Under the pieces are notes generated by a model. It was not told the origin of the DNA. It saw only the letters and a program-made list of their open reading frames with translations, and made no database searches. A program made the translations under genes and the position numbers. Of a stretch of 64,000 bases of DNA, positions 18,581 to 28,765 are shown piece after piece (the stretch's first letter is position 1; each line of letters opens with the position of its first letter). Origin of the DNA: Parietichytrium sp. I65-24A (lineage: Eukaryota > Sar > Bigyra > Thraustochytrida > Thraustochytriidae); assembly GCA_012862575.1 (NCBI GenBank), contig BLSF01000038.1, positions 312,317 to 376,316 of the forward strand. Direction: 5' to 3'.

Positions 18581-19959
18581 CTCGCCACTCTCCCGCAAAA
18601 AAATTCACTTTCCCAACTAATCCAGCCACCGCTCTCACCCTTCACCCTTCCCCTCACCTCGCTAGGCGCTCCTCTTACAGCGCCGCGTACGCTTCCCACT
18701 CGGCTGTCCCCGCCTCCTTATTAGACCTATTACACAATACGCTAGCACCGAGTGTCCGCGCACAAGTCGTGTTTCCCTTAAGGAACTGAGAGACTCTCGC
18801 GGACAAGCTTTTGGGGGCAGTGGCTCTACCGTATCTCCTAAACATACCCTTACGCCACTCCTGCTAGCGTGGATGCCTAACAGAGGGTAGGCATGTCGGG
18901 TAAGGTAGTGTTATGGACGCCTACCAGGCGGTACGTGAACGAGTATCTGTGAGACTAGAGATTCTTGTTAGTCTTTATGGTAAGAGATGTAGGATAACTT
19001 TCTTGGACTTTCCTCTGGCTTCTCTTCTCGTGGTGGTCTAGCAGCCTTACTCCGTGTCTTACCGGATTGTTGGCATCGTAGTTACTCCGTGAGCTGTGGC
19101 TAGAGATGTCTGTAGAAGACCTTCGTAAGAGAAGTAAGAGAACTGTATGACACGTTACATTGGAAAAACGTTCTGGGTCAATTTGTCTACTTGCAGTGGT
19201 AGTCGAAAGGATAGCTAGCAAAGCTTGCAAGCTTTATTAGCGTACTATAGTTGGATTCTATCTGTTATGCAGCTCTAGTCAGTTGATCAGCCATAGACGA
19301 CAATAGTAGAATTTTAGAGCTTTCTCAAGTTGGGTTCTACCACAATTTGTTCAGTTCTCTTCGCTTGGCGTCGGTTCCAGTTATCTCTTTTTGGCCTTTT
19401 CTTTTCATGCAATTATTAATTACAAGGAAGAGTTAAACAGTAAAGTTGTTCACAGTTCTAGCCTCCTCATTCAAACACATGCAAGCCTCAAAACATCAGA
19501 ATTCAGAATTCAGAATTCAGAATTCAGAATTCAGGTACAGAACACAGTATGCATACCCATGCATTAAAGCTCCGTTACCACTAAATATAGCATTACAAGC
19601 TAATATTGATCCTTATTATTACGCCATACCGTGGATCCCTTGGAGCGATACTCGAGTTGGTGACCAGGTTGCTTGTTTTTTTTTGTCGTGGTGATGTAAG
19701 TTCATGTTTCATGTTCATTGTATTTCATTGTGATGAAAGGTGAACAAAGGTGAAAGGAAGTTGAAGTTGTTTGTCAGTCACTAACTCACAGTCAGTCTCA
19801 GACTTGGTGGCGCTGGAAGCTCTATCGCTTTTATCGCTTCTATCGCCCTTTGGTCTCCAACCAACAAACTCTCTGTCATTCTGTGTCAAACAAACAGAGA
19901 CAAAGGCGGAAGCGGGAAGGGCGCAGGTGCGCGGCCGCAAGCGTACTGGCAGCGGCAGA
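18581..19959. other. Divergent intergenic region between Rab5-like and TBC genes
   Basis: A 1.4-kb spacer that should hold both promoters. It contains one heptamer array at 19496-19534. A frame runs into the TBC gene from 19771 without an ATG, so it is treated as leader sequence. No other gene is recognised. Confidence 0.55.
19496..19534 (+). repeat. TCAGAAT heptamer tandem repeat
   Basis: Five perfect 7-base units plus a partial one. The same unit recurs at 30892-30919 inside the Rab4-like intron. Confidence 0.9.
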
Positions 19960-21147
19960 ATGGCGGCCAGCAAGGATACGTTCCTGGAGCTGATAGGGCA
20001 CGAGACGACAGTGGACATTGACCGGCTCAGGGACATCGCGTTCTACGGAATCCCAAACGAGATACGGGGCCAGGTGTGGCTGATACTTCTTCCGGCTCTG
20101 AGCTTGAGTAATAACCACAGGAAGGGGGTTGTCTTGCCGAATGCTGTGCATGACCGAGGCGATAGACACGAGCAAGTTGGCCCAGTCTCTGGTGATAAGA
20201 AGGCAGACGGAGCATTAAAGAAAGTGCCTACTCCAGTTCCCGATAGAGGCGGCTTGGCCGCAAATGCTGGTAATCAGCAGCATGCGCCGCAAGCGCAACA
20301 AGCTACTTTGCAGAGTGGGCAAAGTCCAACGCAGCTGCAGCAGTCTTCTCATCAGGCTCAACAAGGGCACGCTTCAACACATCAGTCAAACGCATCGTCG
20401 CAGAAGCCAAGCAATCTGGACCATTCAAACGTCCCCCAGCAGCAGTCCATGGAGCTTGCCACAAGCTCCTCCGAATCGATGCTTGCCCCGGGGGATGAGC
20501 AAGATAATCTGACGGACTCTGAGATTCTACGTGTGCTCAAAACGGAACTGGCCAGGTATCAAAGGCGAAACTCTTCTTTCAAGTCCACAAAAATGCAGAA
20601 TCGCATGCTCGAAATTCTGCACGGGTATCTTCAGCGATCTACGAATGCGCGGCACATCCACCACGCAGAGCTGGTACATGTTGTTGCGCCTTTCGCGTCC
20701 CTCTTCAAACGCGAATCCGAAGCGTCATACTGCTTCCAATTTATGATGCGCGCTCTCGATTTCCATTTTGGGCCCACGAATGGGAGAAAAACTCTCGGTA
20801 GATTCCTCACCCTCTTCAGATCTCGCTTGCCTGAGTTATTTACTCACTTCGAGGAGGAAGATGTTGACGCCAGCCGGTGGGCCGGTCCTTGGCTCCAATG
20901 GCTTTTGTGCCAGCTACCTTTCGATTGCTGTTTGAGGCTTTGGGACTCGTACTTTGCTGCCCCTGACGGGCACGGCTTTGCATTACATACCTTTGTGTGT
21001 CTGGCAATCCTGGAAAATTGCCAATCGGATCTTATTGAGCTTGAGCACGCTGAATTGATCCAATTCCTGAGGCACCTCCCGAGCCTGGATATGGATCGGA
21101 TTATTGTTCAAGCCCAATATCTTGCTCATGATTTTCGGTTTCAGTAG
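19960..21147 (+). CDS. Divergent TBC-domain protein with Gln-rich insertion
   Basis: A 395-residue protein related to TBC-domain Rab GTPase-activating proteins. The ATG at 19960 is used; the frame upstream has no Met. The first TBC helix block (GIPNEIRGQVWLILL) is at about residues 30-44. It is followed by a hydrophilic Gln/Ser/His-rich insertion of about 130 residues (about 50-182). The rest of the domain follows at about 183-395 and ends with the characteristic LPFDCCLRLWD helix. The usual arginine-finger motif IxxDxxR is seen as LKTELAR, but the glutamine-finger motif YxQ is replaced by sequence without Gln. The spacing of the N- and C-terminal blocks also recalls TBC1D7, the non-catalytic third subunit of the TSC complex; that is only a suggestion. 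GAP activity is therefore doubtful. Confidence 0.75.
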   Translation: MAASKDTFLELIGHETTVDIDRLRDIAFYGIPNEIRGQVWLILLPALSLSNNHRKGVVLPNAVHDRGDRHEQVGPVSGDKKADGALKKVPTPVPDRGGLAANAGNQQHAPQAQQATLQSGQSPTQLQQSSHQAQQGHASTHQSNASSQKPSNLDHSNVPQQQSMELATSSSESMLAPGDEQDNLTDSEILRVLKTELARYQRRNSSFKSTKMQNRMLEILHGYLQRSTNARHIHHAELVHVVAPFASLFKRESEASYCFQFMMRALDFHFGPTNGRKTLGRFLTLFRSRLPELFTHFEEEDVDASRWAGPWLQWLLCQLPFDCCLRLWDSYFAAPDGHGFALHTFVCLAILENCQSDLIELEHAELIQFLRHLPSLDMDRIIVQAQYLAHDFRFQ

Positions 21148-21309
21148 AAGAGAGGGCGGCCTAGTTTCAAGCAACCTCTACTCGGTAGACTCAGCGCAGG
21201 CTGGCCCGCTGCCAAACGGGCAAGAGGGAAGAAGGGCGGATTGACGAATCAAGAAAAAGGTGGCGAGGTTTGAAATTTGGTTCCAATTGTTCAAAGTGAT
21301 GTCGTTCGT

Positions 21310-23793
21310 TCACAAGTCGCTGGGAAACCACTTTTCAAGTAGGTATTCGCTGACCTGGGCAGCACTTCCGCTAGCTTCTTGGCACATTGGGTACAGCTTA
21401 TAATCTACATCGTTGGTCCATTCATACGCGACCTTGACAACACAGCCATGAAATGCTGATTTGTTTGCGTGGTGCTCCAAAAAGCACTCATGGCGGGAAG
21501 AATAAAAGCCATCAAGTTGCCCAGCCCACTGTTTGTTGCCATAATCCATGTTTGTGGAGTCTGGAGATGCAGACGTTGCCAGCTGCGGACCCCATGTCGT
21601 AGTCTGCGCGCGTGCCTGTGAAAGGAATGTCTCTCGGAGACCAGTATCAATAGACTCGGCCAACTTCTCCGCCATTCGGAGCCAAGTAGCAGTCATCATC
21701 GAGCTTTCTGTACAAAGTAACTTGTCTACATCTTTTGTCATCTCAATCAACTCTTTTGCTGCGTCCTCGATGGTCTTGGAACTAGCCTTTGCGTTTGTCA
21801 TCTGGGTAAACACTGCGTTGGACGATTTGGCAAGCACTTCGCGGCCTAAATTTGCAATATCGTAATTTAAAGTGGACGCCGGCTTTCCATGACTCTGACA
21901 CTCAAGTCCTGCTTTCGTAAGATGCCTCCAGGCGCGCAACGCGTCAGTCAAGTTGTACCAAGTTGGTCCGGGCGTATTCATTGTTGAGCCATATGGCAGC
22001 GCGGTAATCCCATCCCCGTTTTTCTCAGAGAGCCAATCTCTTCTTCGCACCAGTTCGCCATTTGTTTTTCCACCATACACGGACTGTTCAAGAAGCTTCC
22101 AGGCTTTCTTTGCCTCTGTGGAAGAGCAGCCATATCGCTGCTCTGTCCACGGGCTTAGAAATGCCGACATGTCTTCAAAGGGCTCCGAAACCCAGTTCAT
22201 CGTATAGAGGAGATCGTAGTAGGCAGGGTTCTGGTCGATGCCTTCGGGTGCGGTACCGACGCCAGCAAGCGTGCTCGTTGCGTTCTGCAGAGCGCTAAAG
22301 AAGCCATGGTTGAGGGTGTCCATGGAACCCCACATACCAGTGTTCCCTCCGAAATTGTGCAGTGTGCTCCAAATGAATGGGATGCCATAGTAGGCGAAAT
22401 TACCGAATTTGGACCATTCCGCACCCAGGTCATCAATCATGTCCAACATCACAAAACGACCACGAGGTGGGCCGGATACAAATCCCTTCATGTAGGGAAG
22501 ACGGTCTGCTTCCCACCCTCGCCAAATCCAACCCTGATAAAGCCATACCGCTTTACTGTCCACAGCGCTGAGAGACGTGTACACTGCTCTGGCGTGGTCC
22601 CTGGCATCTGTGTCTGCGGTCACTTCTTCGAGGTCGCGAAAGTTCTGGTGACTCTTCTTTACTTGCTCACTTCTTGCATCTAGTGTTGGCACAATATCCA
22701 ATGTCTCAATCGTCTGGGTGCTTTGCATGCTAGAGTCCACCTTGTAGCGGCAGGACGGGTTTCCTGCTGTCGAGACGGGTCCTTGTGAGTCGGCGTTCAT
22801 AAGCCATGGCTCCTCTGCATGGTTAAAGTAGCCATCTGTTTCGTACCAGTGGTCCGTTCCCCAATCTTCAATCATAATCTTCATGAATGTAGCTTGTATC
22901 TCCTTGAAGAGGCTGTCAGTACCGTCGACCCAAGCGATTCCGCTCTTTGAGAAGTTCGCATGTGGATTGAGCGTCCGGAGCATTCCAGGCGCATTTCCTT
23001 GAAATGCGGGCAAGACCGGTACCATTCCCAAGTTTCGCATTCTGCCCAAAATCTGCTTTTGAAGCTCCCATTGTGACTTCATGACCTTTGGGGAAATGGG
23101 CTCGGAGCAGCCGTGAAGATTCTGGCCCCTGGACCACGCCAAGTAAGCGATCCCGTTGCACCAGCTCGTAAAGGTCTCATCGTCAATGCCATACTGGTTG
23201 AAAGTTTTTCGGTAAATTTCCTCTTGCCCCGTATAAGCGATCATCAAGTTGATGCCATTCAGAGCAGCCCAATCGAGCAGGTACTCCCAGTCTGCAAAGG
23301 TATACCAAACGAAGGAGTAGGAAAATGTCACTACATTCGCAAAATAGCTGATAGGGACATTTCGCACTATTCGCATAGTCTCGTTCACTGCTCTGACGCG
23401 GGGCTCGTTGCGAAAGTCCTTCGGAACATGCTTGCCGCCCGTGCGTTGCCAAGACACAGACACTTGGTAGTACTTTCTCAAGTACTGCCCAAGTCCGAAT
23501 GCGATATCTGGGCCAGAGCTTCCCTTGATCACGACTTTCTCTCCGTCTGGCGCGTTCGAGACCTCAAACCACAGCTTGCCATCTCTCGAGTCCTGAATCT
23601 CGAACGAAAGCTTCTCCGCGACTACCTGCACCGAGGTGTCCAACACTCTTGCGGCCAGATCTTGGATCGCCTCGACATGGCCCCTTCCCGCGAATTTGTA
23701 ATCCACGCTGCCTTCGGCGTTGCCTCTCCAGACAGCAGCCGCCGCCCACAGTATTGCCGCAAGGCACAGCGTCCTTGCCTTCCCGACAATCAT
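21310..23793 (-). CDS. Alpha-N-acetylglucosaminidase (GH89, NAGLU-like), secreted/lysosomal
   Basis: An 827-residue glycoside hydrolase of family 89, which removes terminal alpha-linked N-acetylglucosamine from heparan-sulfate-type and other glycans in lysosomes or outside the cell. The ATG at 23793 begins a signal peptide (hydrophobic core about 9-21). The N-terminal, (beta/alpha)8 and C-terminal domains follow the usual order. The catalytic nucleophile segment APEGIDQN is conserved with Glu at 517. The human acid/base Glu lies in DTFNE; here the same place reads DGYFNHAEEP, with His at 325 and Glu at 327-328, so the acid/base residue is not certain from sequence. Several NxS/T sites suit glycosylation. 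The gene is a single exon convergent with the TBC gene, 162 bases away. Family assignment is secure. Confidence 0.93.
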   Translation of the reverse strand: MIVGKARTLCLAAILWAAAAVWRGNAEGSVDYKFAGRGHVEAIQDLAARVLDTSVQVVAEKLSFEIQDSRDGKLWFEVSNAPDGEKVVIKGSSGPDIAFGLGQYLRKYYQVSVSWQRTGGKHVPKDFRNEPRVRAVNETMRIVRNVPISYFANVVTFSYSFVWYTFADWEYLLDWAALNGINLMIAYTGQEEIYRKTFNQYGIDDETFTSWCNGIAYLAWSRGQNLHGCSEPISPKVMKSQWELQKQILGRMRNLGMVPVLPAFQGNAPGMLRTLNPHANFSKSGIAWVDGTDSLFKEIQATFMKIMIEDWGTDHWYETDGYFNHAEEPWLMNADSQGPVSTAGNPSCRYKVDSSMQSTQTIETLDIVPTLDARSEQVKKSHQNFRDLEEVTADTDARDHARAVYTSLSAVDSKAVWLYQGWIWRGWEADRLPYMKGFVSGPPRGRFVMLDMIDDLGAEWSKFGNFAYYGIPFIWSTLHNFGGNTGMWGSMDTLNHGFFSALQNATSTLAGVGTAPEGIDQNPAYYDLLYTMNWVSEPFEDMSAFLSPWTEQRYGCSSTEAKKAWKLLEQSVYGGKTNGELVRRRDWLSEKNGDGITALPYGSTMNTPGPTWYNLTDALRAWRHLTKAGLECQSHGKPASTLNYDIANLGREVLAKSSNAVFTQMTNAKASSKTIEDAAKELIEMTKDVDKLLCTESSMMTATWLRMAEKLAESIDTGLRETFLSQARAQTTTWGPQLATSASPDSTNMDYGNKQWAGQLDGFYSSRHECFLEHHANKSAFHGCVVKVAYEWTNDVDYKLYPMCQEASGSAAQVSEYLLEKWFPSDL

Positions 23794-24390
23794 TTCCGCA
23801 CTGCCTTCGTCTACAAAGGCGGCCTTTCAAGTCGCAACGCGGAGTCAAAGCTACTCGATCGACGGGACCACCGCTGCTTGCCGCAACGCCTTGCTCGCAC
23901 TTAAATACTCTGGTTGTTGTACCTACACTGCCTTGGATCTTTGCTCTCTTTGCTCTATAATGTCGACAGTGTCTCATGATGTCTCATGTACTGTATGTTC
24001 TGTTGGCGTTGGTGAAGAAGATTTATCTTCGCAGCTTGAATGCCGTTAAACAGTCTTAGGCCACCGGTTAAATCACTGACCGAGCACTACCAGACCAAGT
24101 ATGCTCTGGGGACGGGACGAACTTTGAAAGGCCAAGGTTCATCCCAAGGAGAGGAATTCACAGTCAATCAAGCAGGAAGGGAATACATAATTCATTAACT
24201 ATAGGTATGCGAGAGAAGCAGTTGTTCATTCGGAGGACGACGTTGACTGGCAGATGCATGCGGGCGGTGCAACAAATTTTTAAACAAGCAAAGCCTCTAA
24301 ATGCCCCCTCTCGCCCGCAGTGCGTCGCGCACGTCCGCATGAACTGCCGATAGACGACCAACAGCGGGATCAAAAGTTCGAACAGAATAG
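23794..24390 (-). other. Intergenic region upstream of NAGLU-like gene
   Basis: These 597 bases lie between the start of the NAGLU-like gene and the stop of the FABP-like gene, both on the minus strand. It should contain the NAGLU promoter. I see no gene and no clear repeat. Confidence 0.5.
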
Positions 24391-24804
24391 TTATTGTACA
24401 CGAGTGAAAATGCGGATGGCTATCACCTTCCCATCGTCAATCATCAGCTCCATTGTATTTTGGTCCACGATTTTCCGCGTCATGGTCACATCGTGGCCCA
24501 ACATCTTTGTGTATAAAATGAGTTCTCCAGCTGGGCCCCATTCAGCTCGCGAAGGCACTTCGCCATCAGGACTCAAAATCTTTTGCTCTCCGGCCCCAAC
24601 ATGGATCTCGTTGGTCACCTGCTTGAACCCTTTGGTCTCTATGACCACCCGGTCGCCTTTCTGAGAGATTACCGCCCTTGCTCTGCCCACTCCAAAGTCC
24701 AGCGCAGCGGCCAGTTTCCTCTTCGCCCAGCCCAGCTCCAAACTCTGCAGGAGGTCGTCCATGCCCTCCTGGCTCGTGTTGAGCCACTCTCCTGAAAAGT
24801 CCAT
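24391..24804 (-). CDS. Fatty-acid-binding-protein-like (intracellular lipid-binding) protein
   Basis: A 137-residue protein with the size and layout of the intracellular lipid-binding (FABP/CRABP) family: ten-strand beta-barrel carriers of fatty acids or retinoid-like ligands in the cytosol. It starts MDFSGEWLN, matching the FABP opening pattern (G-x-W near residue 5). A helical stretch with AKRKLAAAL follows, as in the FABP lid helices, and the C-terminal strand contains the Arg (AIRIFTR) that usually binds the carboxylate. The ATG at 24804 fits the family length. The frame extends upstream to a TTG through 21-base repeats (24840-24894), which I treat as leader. Similarity is judged by eye, so a more distant lipocalin relative is possible. 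The product would be cytosolic, since no signal peptide is seen. Confidence 0.7.
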   Translation of the reverse strand: MDFSGEWLNTSQEGMDDLLQSLELGWAKRKLAAALDFGVGRARAVISQKGDRVVIETKGFKQVTNEIHVGAGEQKILSPDGEVPSRAEWGPAGELILYTKMLGHDVTMTRKIVDQNTMELMIDDGKVIAIRIFTRVQ

Positions 24805-24839
24805 TTCCGCAGCAGCCCACCTGCTGCCGCACGTCCGCC

Positions 24840-24894
24840 CTTCGTCCAGCGCCAGTTCCCTTTCGTCCAGCGCCAGTTCCCTTTCGTCCAAGCC
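24840..24894 (-). repeat. 21-base tandem repeat upstream of FABP-like gene
   Basis: About 2.6 copies of a 21-base unit, 36 bases upstream of the FABP-like ATG, presumably in its leader. The length is a multiple of seven as well as three, and the frame stays open through it. Confidence 0.8.
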
Positions 24895-26533
24895 TTCGCG
24901 CAGCCCACAAAGTCCACCGACCTAAACCACGCGGCGTCCACACACTTTCAGCGCGAGGAGTTCTGGCACCGAAGCCCCACGTCCCCTAACCTCTTCCCTC
25001 GTCTGACCTTCGCCAACAGCCAACAGCAAACACAGCAACTGCAAACAGCAACTGCGTGGGTCGAACCTGTATGGAAACTGTTCCGATGACGGCGCTGAAA
25101 ACGCGAACAACCTTTCCAAGTCCGCCAAAACCGATTTGCTGTTGCTGTTGATTGCTGTTGCCTCGAATGGCTCTTCCGTCCTTCCTTCTCTTCCTTCTAA
25201 TTGCCAGTCCACTCTGCAACTCCTACTCTTTTGACTTGGACTCGGCCTTTCTCTCCTCACATTTAATCTCTGAAACACTGCTGATCACTGCTGGCATTGT
25301 CAAGTTCAGGTACTGAGACTAGCTGGTGGTCTAACTTTAGCCGATGGCCAGCGCTTGAAGTCACAAGCGGTGTACTGAGGCGTTCGAGCGTAGGAAGAGA
25401 CAGGAGGAGACTATTGTGAGGCGGGCCGGGGGGAGCGGTAGTACCCGGGTGGTGTGTGCTCCCCCTGGGAGCTTGTTTTGGTTTGGTTTGGTTTGTTTTT
25501 CGCGAACGTAAACATGTTTCGAAACTGTCTTTCCGATGTGTGCTTCTTCGTTTTTTCGTTTGGCACTCTTTGTTGACTGGACTAAGTTGTCATCATTCCG
25601 GTGCTGACCGTGAGCGCAAAACTCGGAAGAAGAAGCACCGCGAGTGAAGTGAAGAGCTAGGCAAGAGGCTTTTTGCTCTTGATTCACAGTCAATCAACTC
25701 AATGGACATTCACGTCCTTTGTTTCTGTTTTTGTTTTCTTGTACGAGTACCGGGTAGTTGTTTGTTCTTCATTCAATGAAAATGTCAGGTCCATTTTCGC
25801 AGTTAAAGTGGAGAGCCCTGAGATGATAACACCTGCACCCGGGCGAGGAGAAGAGTGCGCCGCTGCTTGTCTGAATTCTGTTTATGACATTCCAACATGT
25901 CGAAATCATCACTGTGTTCAAGCTCTATGCGCTGGCAAAGGACTGGGGAAGCATGCGTATATTGTAAATGTGAATGTGAGCGCAAATGCAAATGTCAACG
26001 CAAAATGTACAAATCGGAGCCACTGCGTTTATGCGAGCACTGCGTAGGGTCGGCACCAATGGGAACAGGACATTTCTAAAACGCATCTCAATCAAAAACA
26101 AACGAACGAACGAGTCGGCCCCCGGACTCACGGGGCACGGAGCGAAAAGCTTTGATTGTTAGACTCCGCAGCAAAGCGTAGTCCGTTCACTTGCGCTAAG
26201 TCCCGACTTGGTGGGTCGCCGTTGGCCAACCTCGCGCACCAGTATCGGTACCTGGTTGCCCGTGCATGGAAACGAACAGTTAACTGCGCTCGCGACAATT
26301 TGCCGTTCAATGCAGAGGAGGCAAATCTTGCCAGACTTTAACACAAGCTCTAGGCTCACATGATTTCACCGGCGCCGCGGCACGAAGAAGGTTTTGATGA
26401 TCACGGCTCAGCGCATACTGGTTCCAAGTGCGGTGCGGTTCGCAGCATTGGCGGTGATGGAAGTAGATAATGTCTTCCCATTCACATAAAGTCTCCCAGC
26501 GCCACGGTTGCTCGCCGTCAGTACTAGTGTCTG

Positions 26534-26603
26534 TATCGCTGGTCGCTGGTCGCTGATCGCTGATCGCTGATCGCTGATCGCTGATCGCTGATCGCTGATC
26601 GCT
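26534..26603 (+). repeat. GATCGCT heptamer tandem repeat (about 10 units)
   Basis: Seven perfect GATCGCT units preceded by three variants (two of GGTCGCT). Each perfect unit carries a GATC site. Confidence 0.92.
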
Positions 26604-26865
26604 GGTGCCCGGTCTTTCAAAAATGAGCAAACTTCATGATGCCTTGACAAAGTAGACAAATGGCAAAGGACCGGCAGGGCTTTGGACTGGTTGTACAAAC
26701 GTTCCACTGATCCCGTCAAAAGCACTTCATGAGCAGGGTTGTGCGTGGGGATGAATAGTCCGGCTTACCGTCTTGGGACCACGCATTCCAGCTAAGCGTG
26801 GCCTACAAGGAGGGCGGGGCGTAAGGTTGCACTCAAGTGTGCGTGTAGTGCGTGTGATGTTTTCC

Positions 26866-26897
26866 TCTCTCTCTCTCTCTCTCTCCCTCTCTCTCTG
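26866..26897 (+). repeat. (CT)n microsatellite
   Basis: About fifteen CT units with one interruption; the purine strand has the minus-strand orientation of both flanking genes. Confidence 0.9.
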
Positions 26898-27286
26898 GAT
26901 TTTCGGGGCGAGTTTTGCAACTTATGCAAAGTAACTTTCATGAGGAAATGCTCACAGTCAGTAGCAGCGCGTTTCGGCAGACAGACGTATGACAAAATAT
27001 CAAGGTCCGAGGAAGCGGTAATTGGTGTTAGGTCAGGTAAGGTCCCCAATAGGTTGGATTGACTGTGAACTGGAGTAGAAGTGCTGTCCAGAGAGGTTGG
27101 CCGCCTGCATGGCAAAGGCGGGGAAATCGAGGATAGCTGCGATGCAAGCATGCGATTGGTGCCAAAACTCGAATACGCCGAAACGCTTTATGTTTTTGAA
27201 ATTTCTTCACAGCCAGTGCTGCATGACTATAAGAAATGTGCGTGAACAACATGGAGAGAAAGATTGTATCTTACTTCGTTGCTATC

Positions 27287-28378
27287 TTATTTCACTTGGT
27301 GTAAAAGTTGCTGCACCTCTGGGGGAGGGCTGCCATGAAGGGTTTCAAAGTCTTTGGAAAGCTTGGCACACCACTCGTCGGACTCCAGGGCTTTGGCGGT
27401 TTGAACGGCCAAGTCTGACTTGAGCTTATTTACAGTACTGTGCAGTCGCTCGTTTTCCGCGGCTAGTGTGTCAGCCTTAGCGCTCAACACTTTATTCGCT
27501 TCGCGCAGTTTATTGACCTCTGCCTTCAGACTTGCAACGTCATCGTCTTCACTTAGCTCCTGCGTTTCAGAGCTCCTTTCGCTAATGTTGGTGTCTGGCA
27601 ACGCGCTTGGAAGAAGACCCTTTGTGGTTTTGCTAGAGCTCTCTTTGATCTCTTCTTCCTCCACGTCCCCGTCTTCCTTTTGGAAAGAATCCTCTTCTGG
27701 CTCTTCTTCTGCGATCTCCGGGATGCTTGAAGAATGAGTTGACGCTGAGCCGCTTGAAGTGCGCGTCTTGAGTCTGTGGCCAATATTCATTGGGTCCGCT
27801 GCATCCTCATCCTTGGAATCTTTGGAGGAGGCATTCTTTTCGTACTCTCGCATGCGATCCTTCAAAGAGCGGTACTTGGGTTCCGCATCTTCCGCGTCCA
27901 AGGACTTGCCTTTCCTTGCCGTAACCGCGGGGGAATTGATCATCTCGGAGCTGTCAGAAGAGTTCCTCGACCAGGTTGAGCCCGGTTTGACCAATGGAAT
28001 CAACGTTGGCATCGGATTGACAGGAGGGGTGTCCTCCTTCGGCTCAGGCTCATTATCCGTTTCGGCGGCCTTCGCCTCTTGGACCTTGGGAGCCTGTGGA
28101 GGCTTGACTGCGCCGGACTCCTTCTTCTTGAAGGTCCCCTCTCCGAAGACCGAGTACTTTCCTCCCGCCGAATGGAACAGCTCGATGAAGTGTGTCTTGC
28201 AATAGAACTGCCCGTTCACGCTGGCGAAGTTGGACAGCGACAGCAGCCTCTTGCAGTGCGTGCACTTGAAACACGCCTTGTGCAGGATAGACTTGTCCAC
28301 CTGCAGCTCCTCCAGCTTATACACGCGCTCATTACAGCACGTGCACCGCGGCGCCACGCTACCAAACTTCATAGACAT
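27287..28378 (-). CDS. LIM-domain protein with C-terminal coiled coil
   Basis: A 363-residue protein with one LIM double zinc finger near the N-terminus (about residues 12-64). It shows the Cys-x2-Cys-x17-His-x2-Cys-x2-Cys-x2-Cys spacing and a closing Cys-x2-His, closest in style to the EPLIN/CRP group that binds actin or scaffolds. An acidic, Ser/Pro/Glu-rich disordered middle follows. The end is a coiled coil of about 60 residues with Leu heptads (EVNKLREANKVLSAKADTL and onward). The frame opens upstream at 28441, but the ATG at 28378 sits directly before the conserved domain and is preferred. A cytoskeletal role is inferred from the domain only. A CT tract 330-350 bases upstream mirrors the GA tracts of plus-strand genes. 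Confidence 0.8.
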   Translation of the reverse strand: MSMKFGSVAPRCTCCNERVYKLEELQVDKSILHKACFKCTHCKRLLSLSNFASVNGQFYCKTHFIELFHSAGGKYSVFGEGTFKKKESGAVKPPQAPKVQEAKAAETDNEPEPKEDTPPVNPMPTLIPLVKPGSTWSRNSSDSSEMINSPAVTARKGKSLDAEDAEPKYRSLKDRMREYEKNASSKDSKDEDAADPMNIGHRLKTRTSSGSASTHSSSIPEIAEEEPEEDSFQKEDGDVEEEEIKESSSKTTKGLLPSALPDTNISERSSETQELSEDDDVASLKAEVNKLREANKVLSAKADTLAAENERLHSTVNKLKSDLAVQTAKALESDEWCAKLSKDFETLHGSPPPEVQQLLHQVK

Positions 28379-28709
28379 CTTGCCCGCTCTGCTCCCCACT
28401 CCTTCCTTCCCACACCTGCGCGAGCACCCAGCACAAAGCACAATGCACCCAGCAGCCCTCTCCCGAGGACGTCAATTGACCTCCCCCACTGCACCACTGC
28501 ACCACTGTCCCACACAAACCGTGGCGCGCTCTCTCCGCGTACACTGTACACTCGCTTTCGCGTCCCTCAGTCCCACTGTCCCAAGCGTCCCGCTGTCCCG
28601 CTGTCCCACTTGCCTGCGGTGTCTTTCCTGTTCCACTCGTAACGCTTTCTGTTTCTGCGGTTGGTGTTTGTTGTTCTGGTTGTTTTGTTCGCTTCTTCGT
28701 TTGTTTGCC

Positions 28710-28765
28710 TTCTCTCTTTCTCTCTCTCTCTATTTATCTATTTATCTATCTATCTATTTATCGCT
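28710..28765 (+). repeat. (CT)n followed by TATC/TATT tetranucleotides
   Basis: A CT run to about 28731 continues directly into TATTTATC/TATC tetranucleotides. Confidence 0.88.

Larger units (their letters stand above)
24805..27286 (-). other. Intergenic region with tandem repeats
   Basis: A 2.5-kb spacer between the FABP-like and LIM genes, both on the minus strand. It holds a 21-base repeat, a heptamer array, a CT tract and a TTTGG run near 25474-25500. Short open frames cross it but none resembles a protein; one frame seems protein-like only because the heptamer array translates as a 7-residue repeat. Confidence 0.55.

Noticed and set aside
26408-26725. Frame with a 7-residue protein repeat
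   Set aside because: It is only the GATCGCT heptamer array read in frame; the flanks have no protein-like character.
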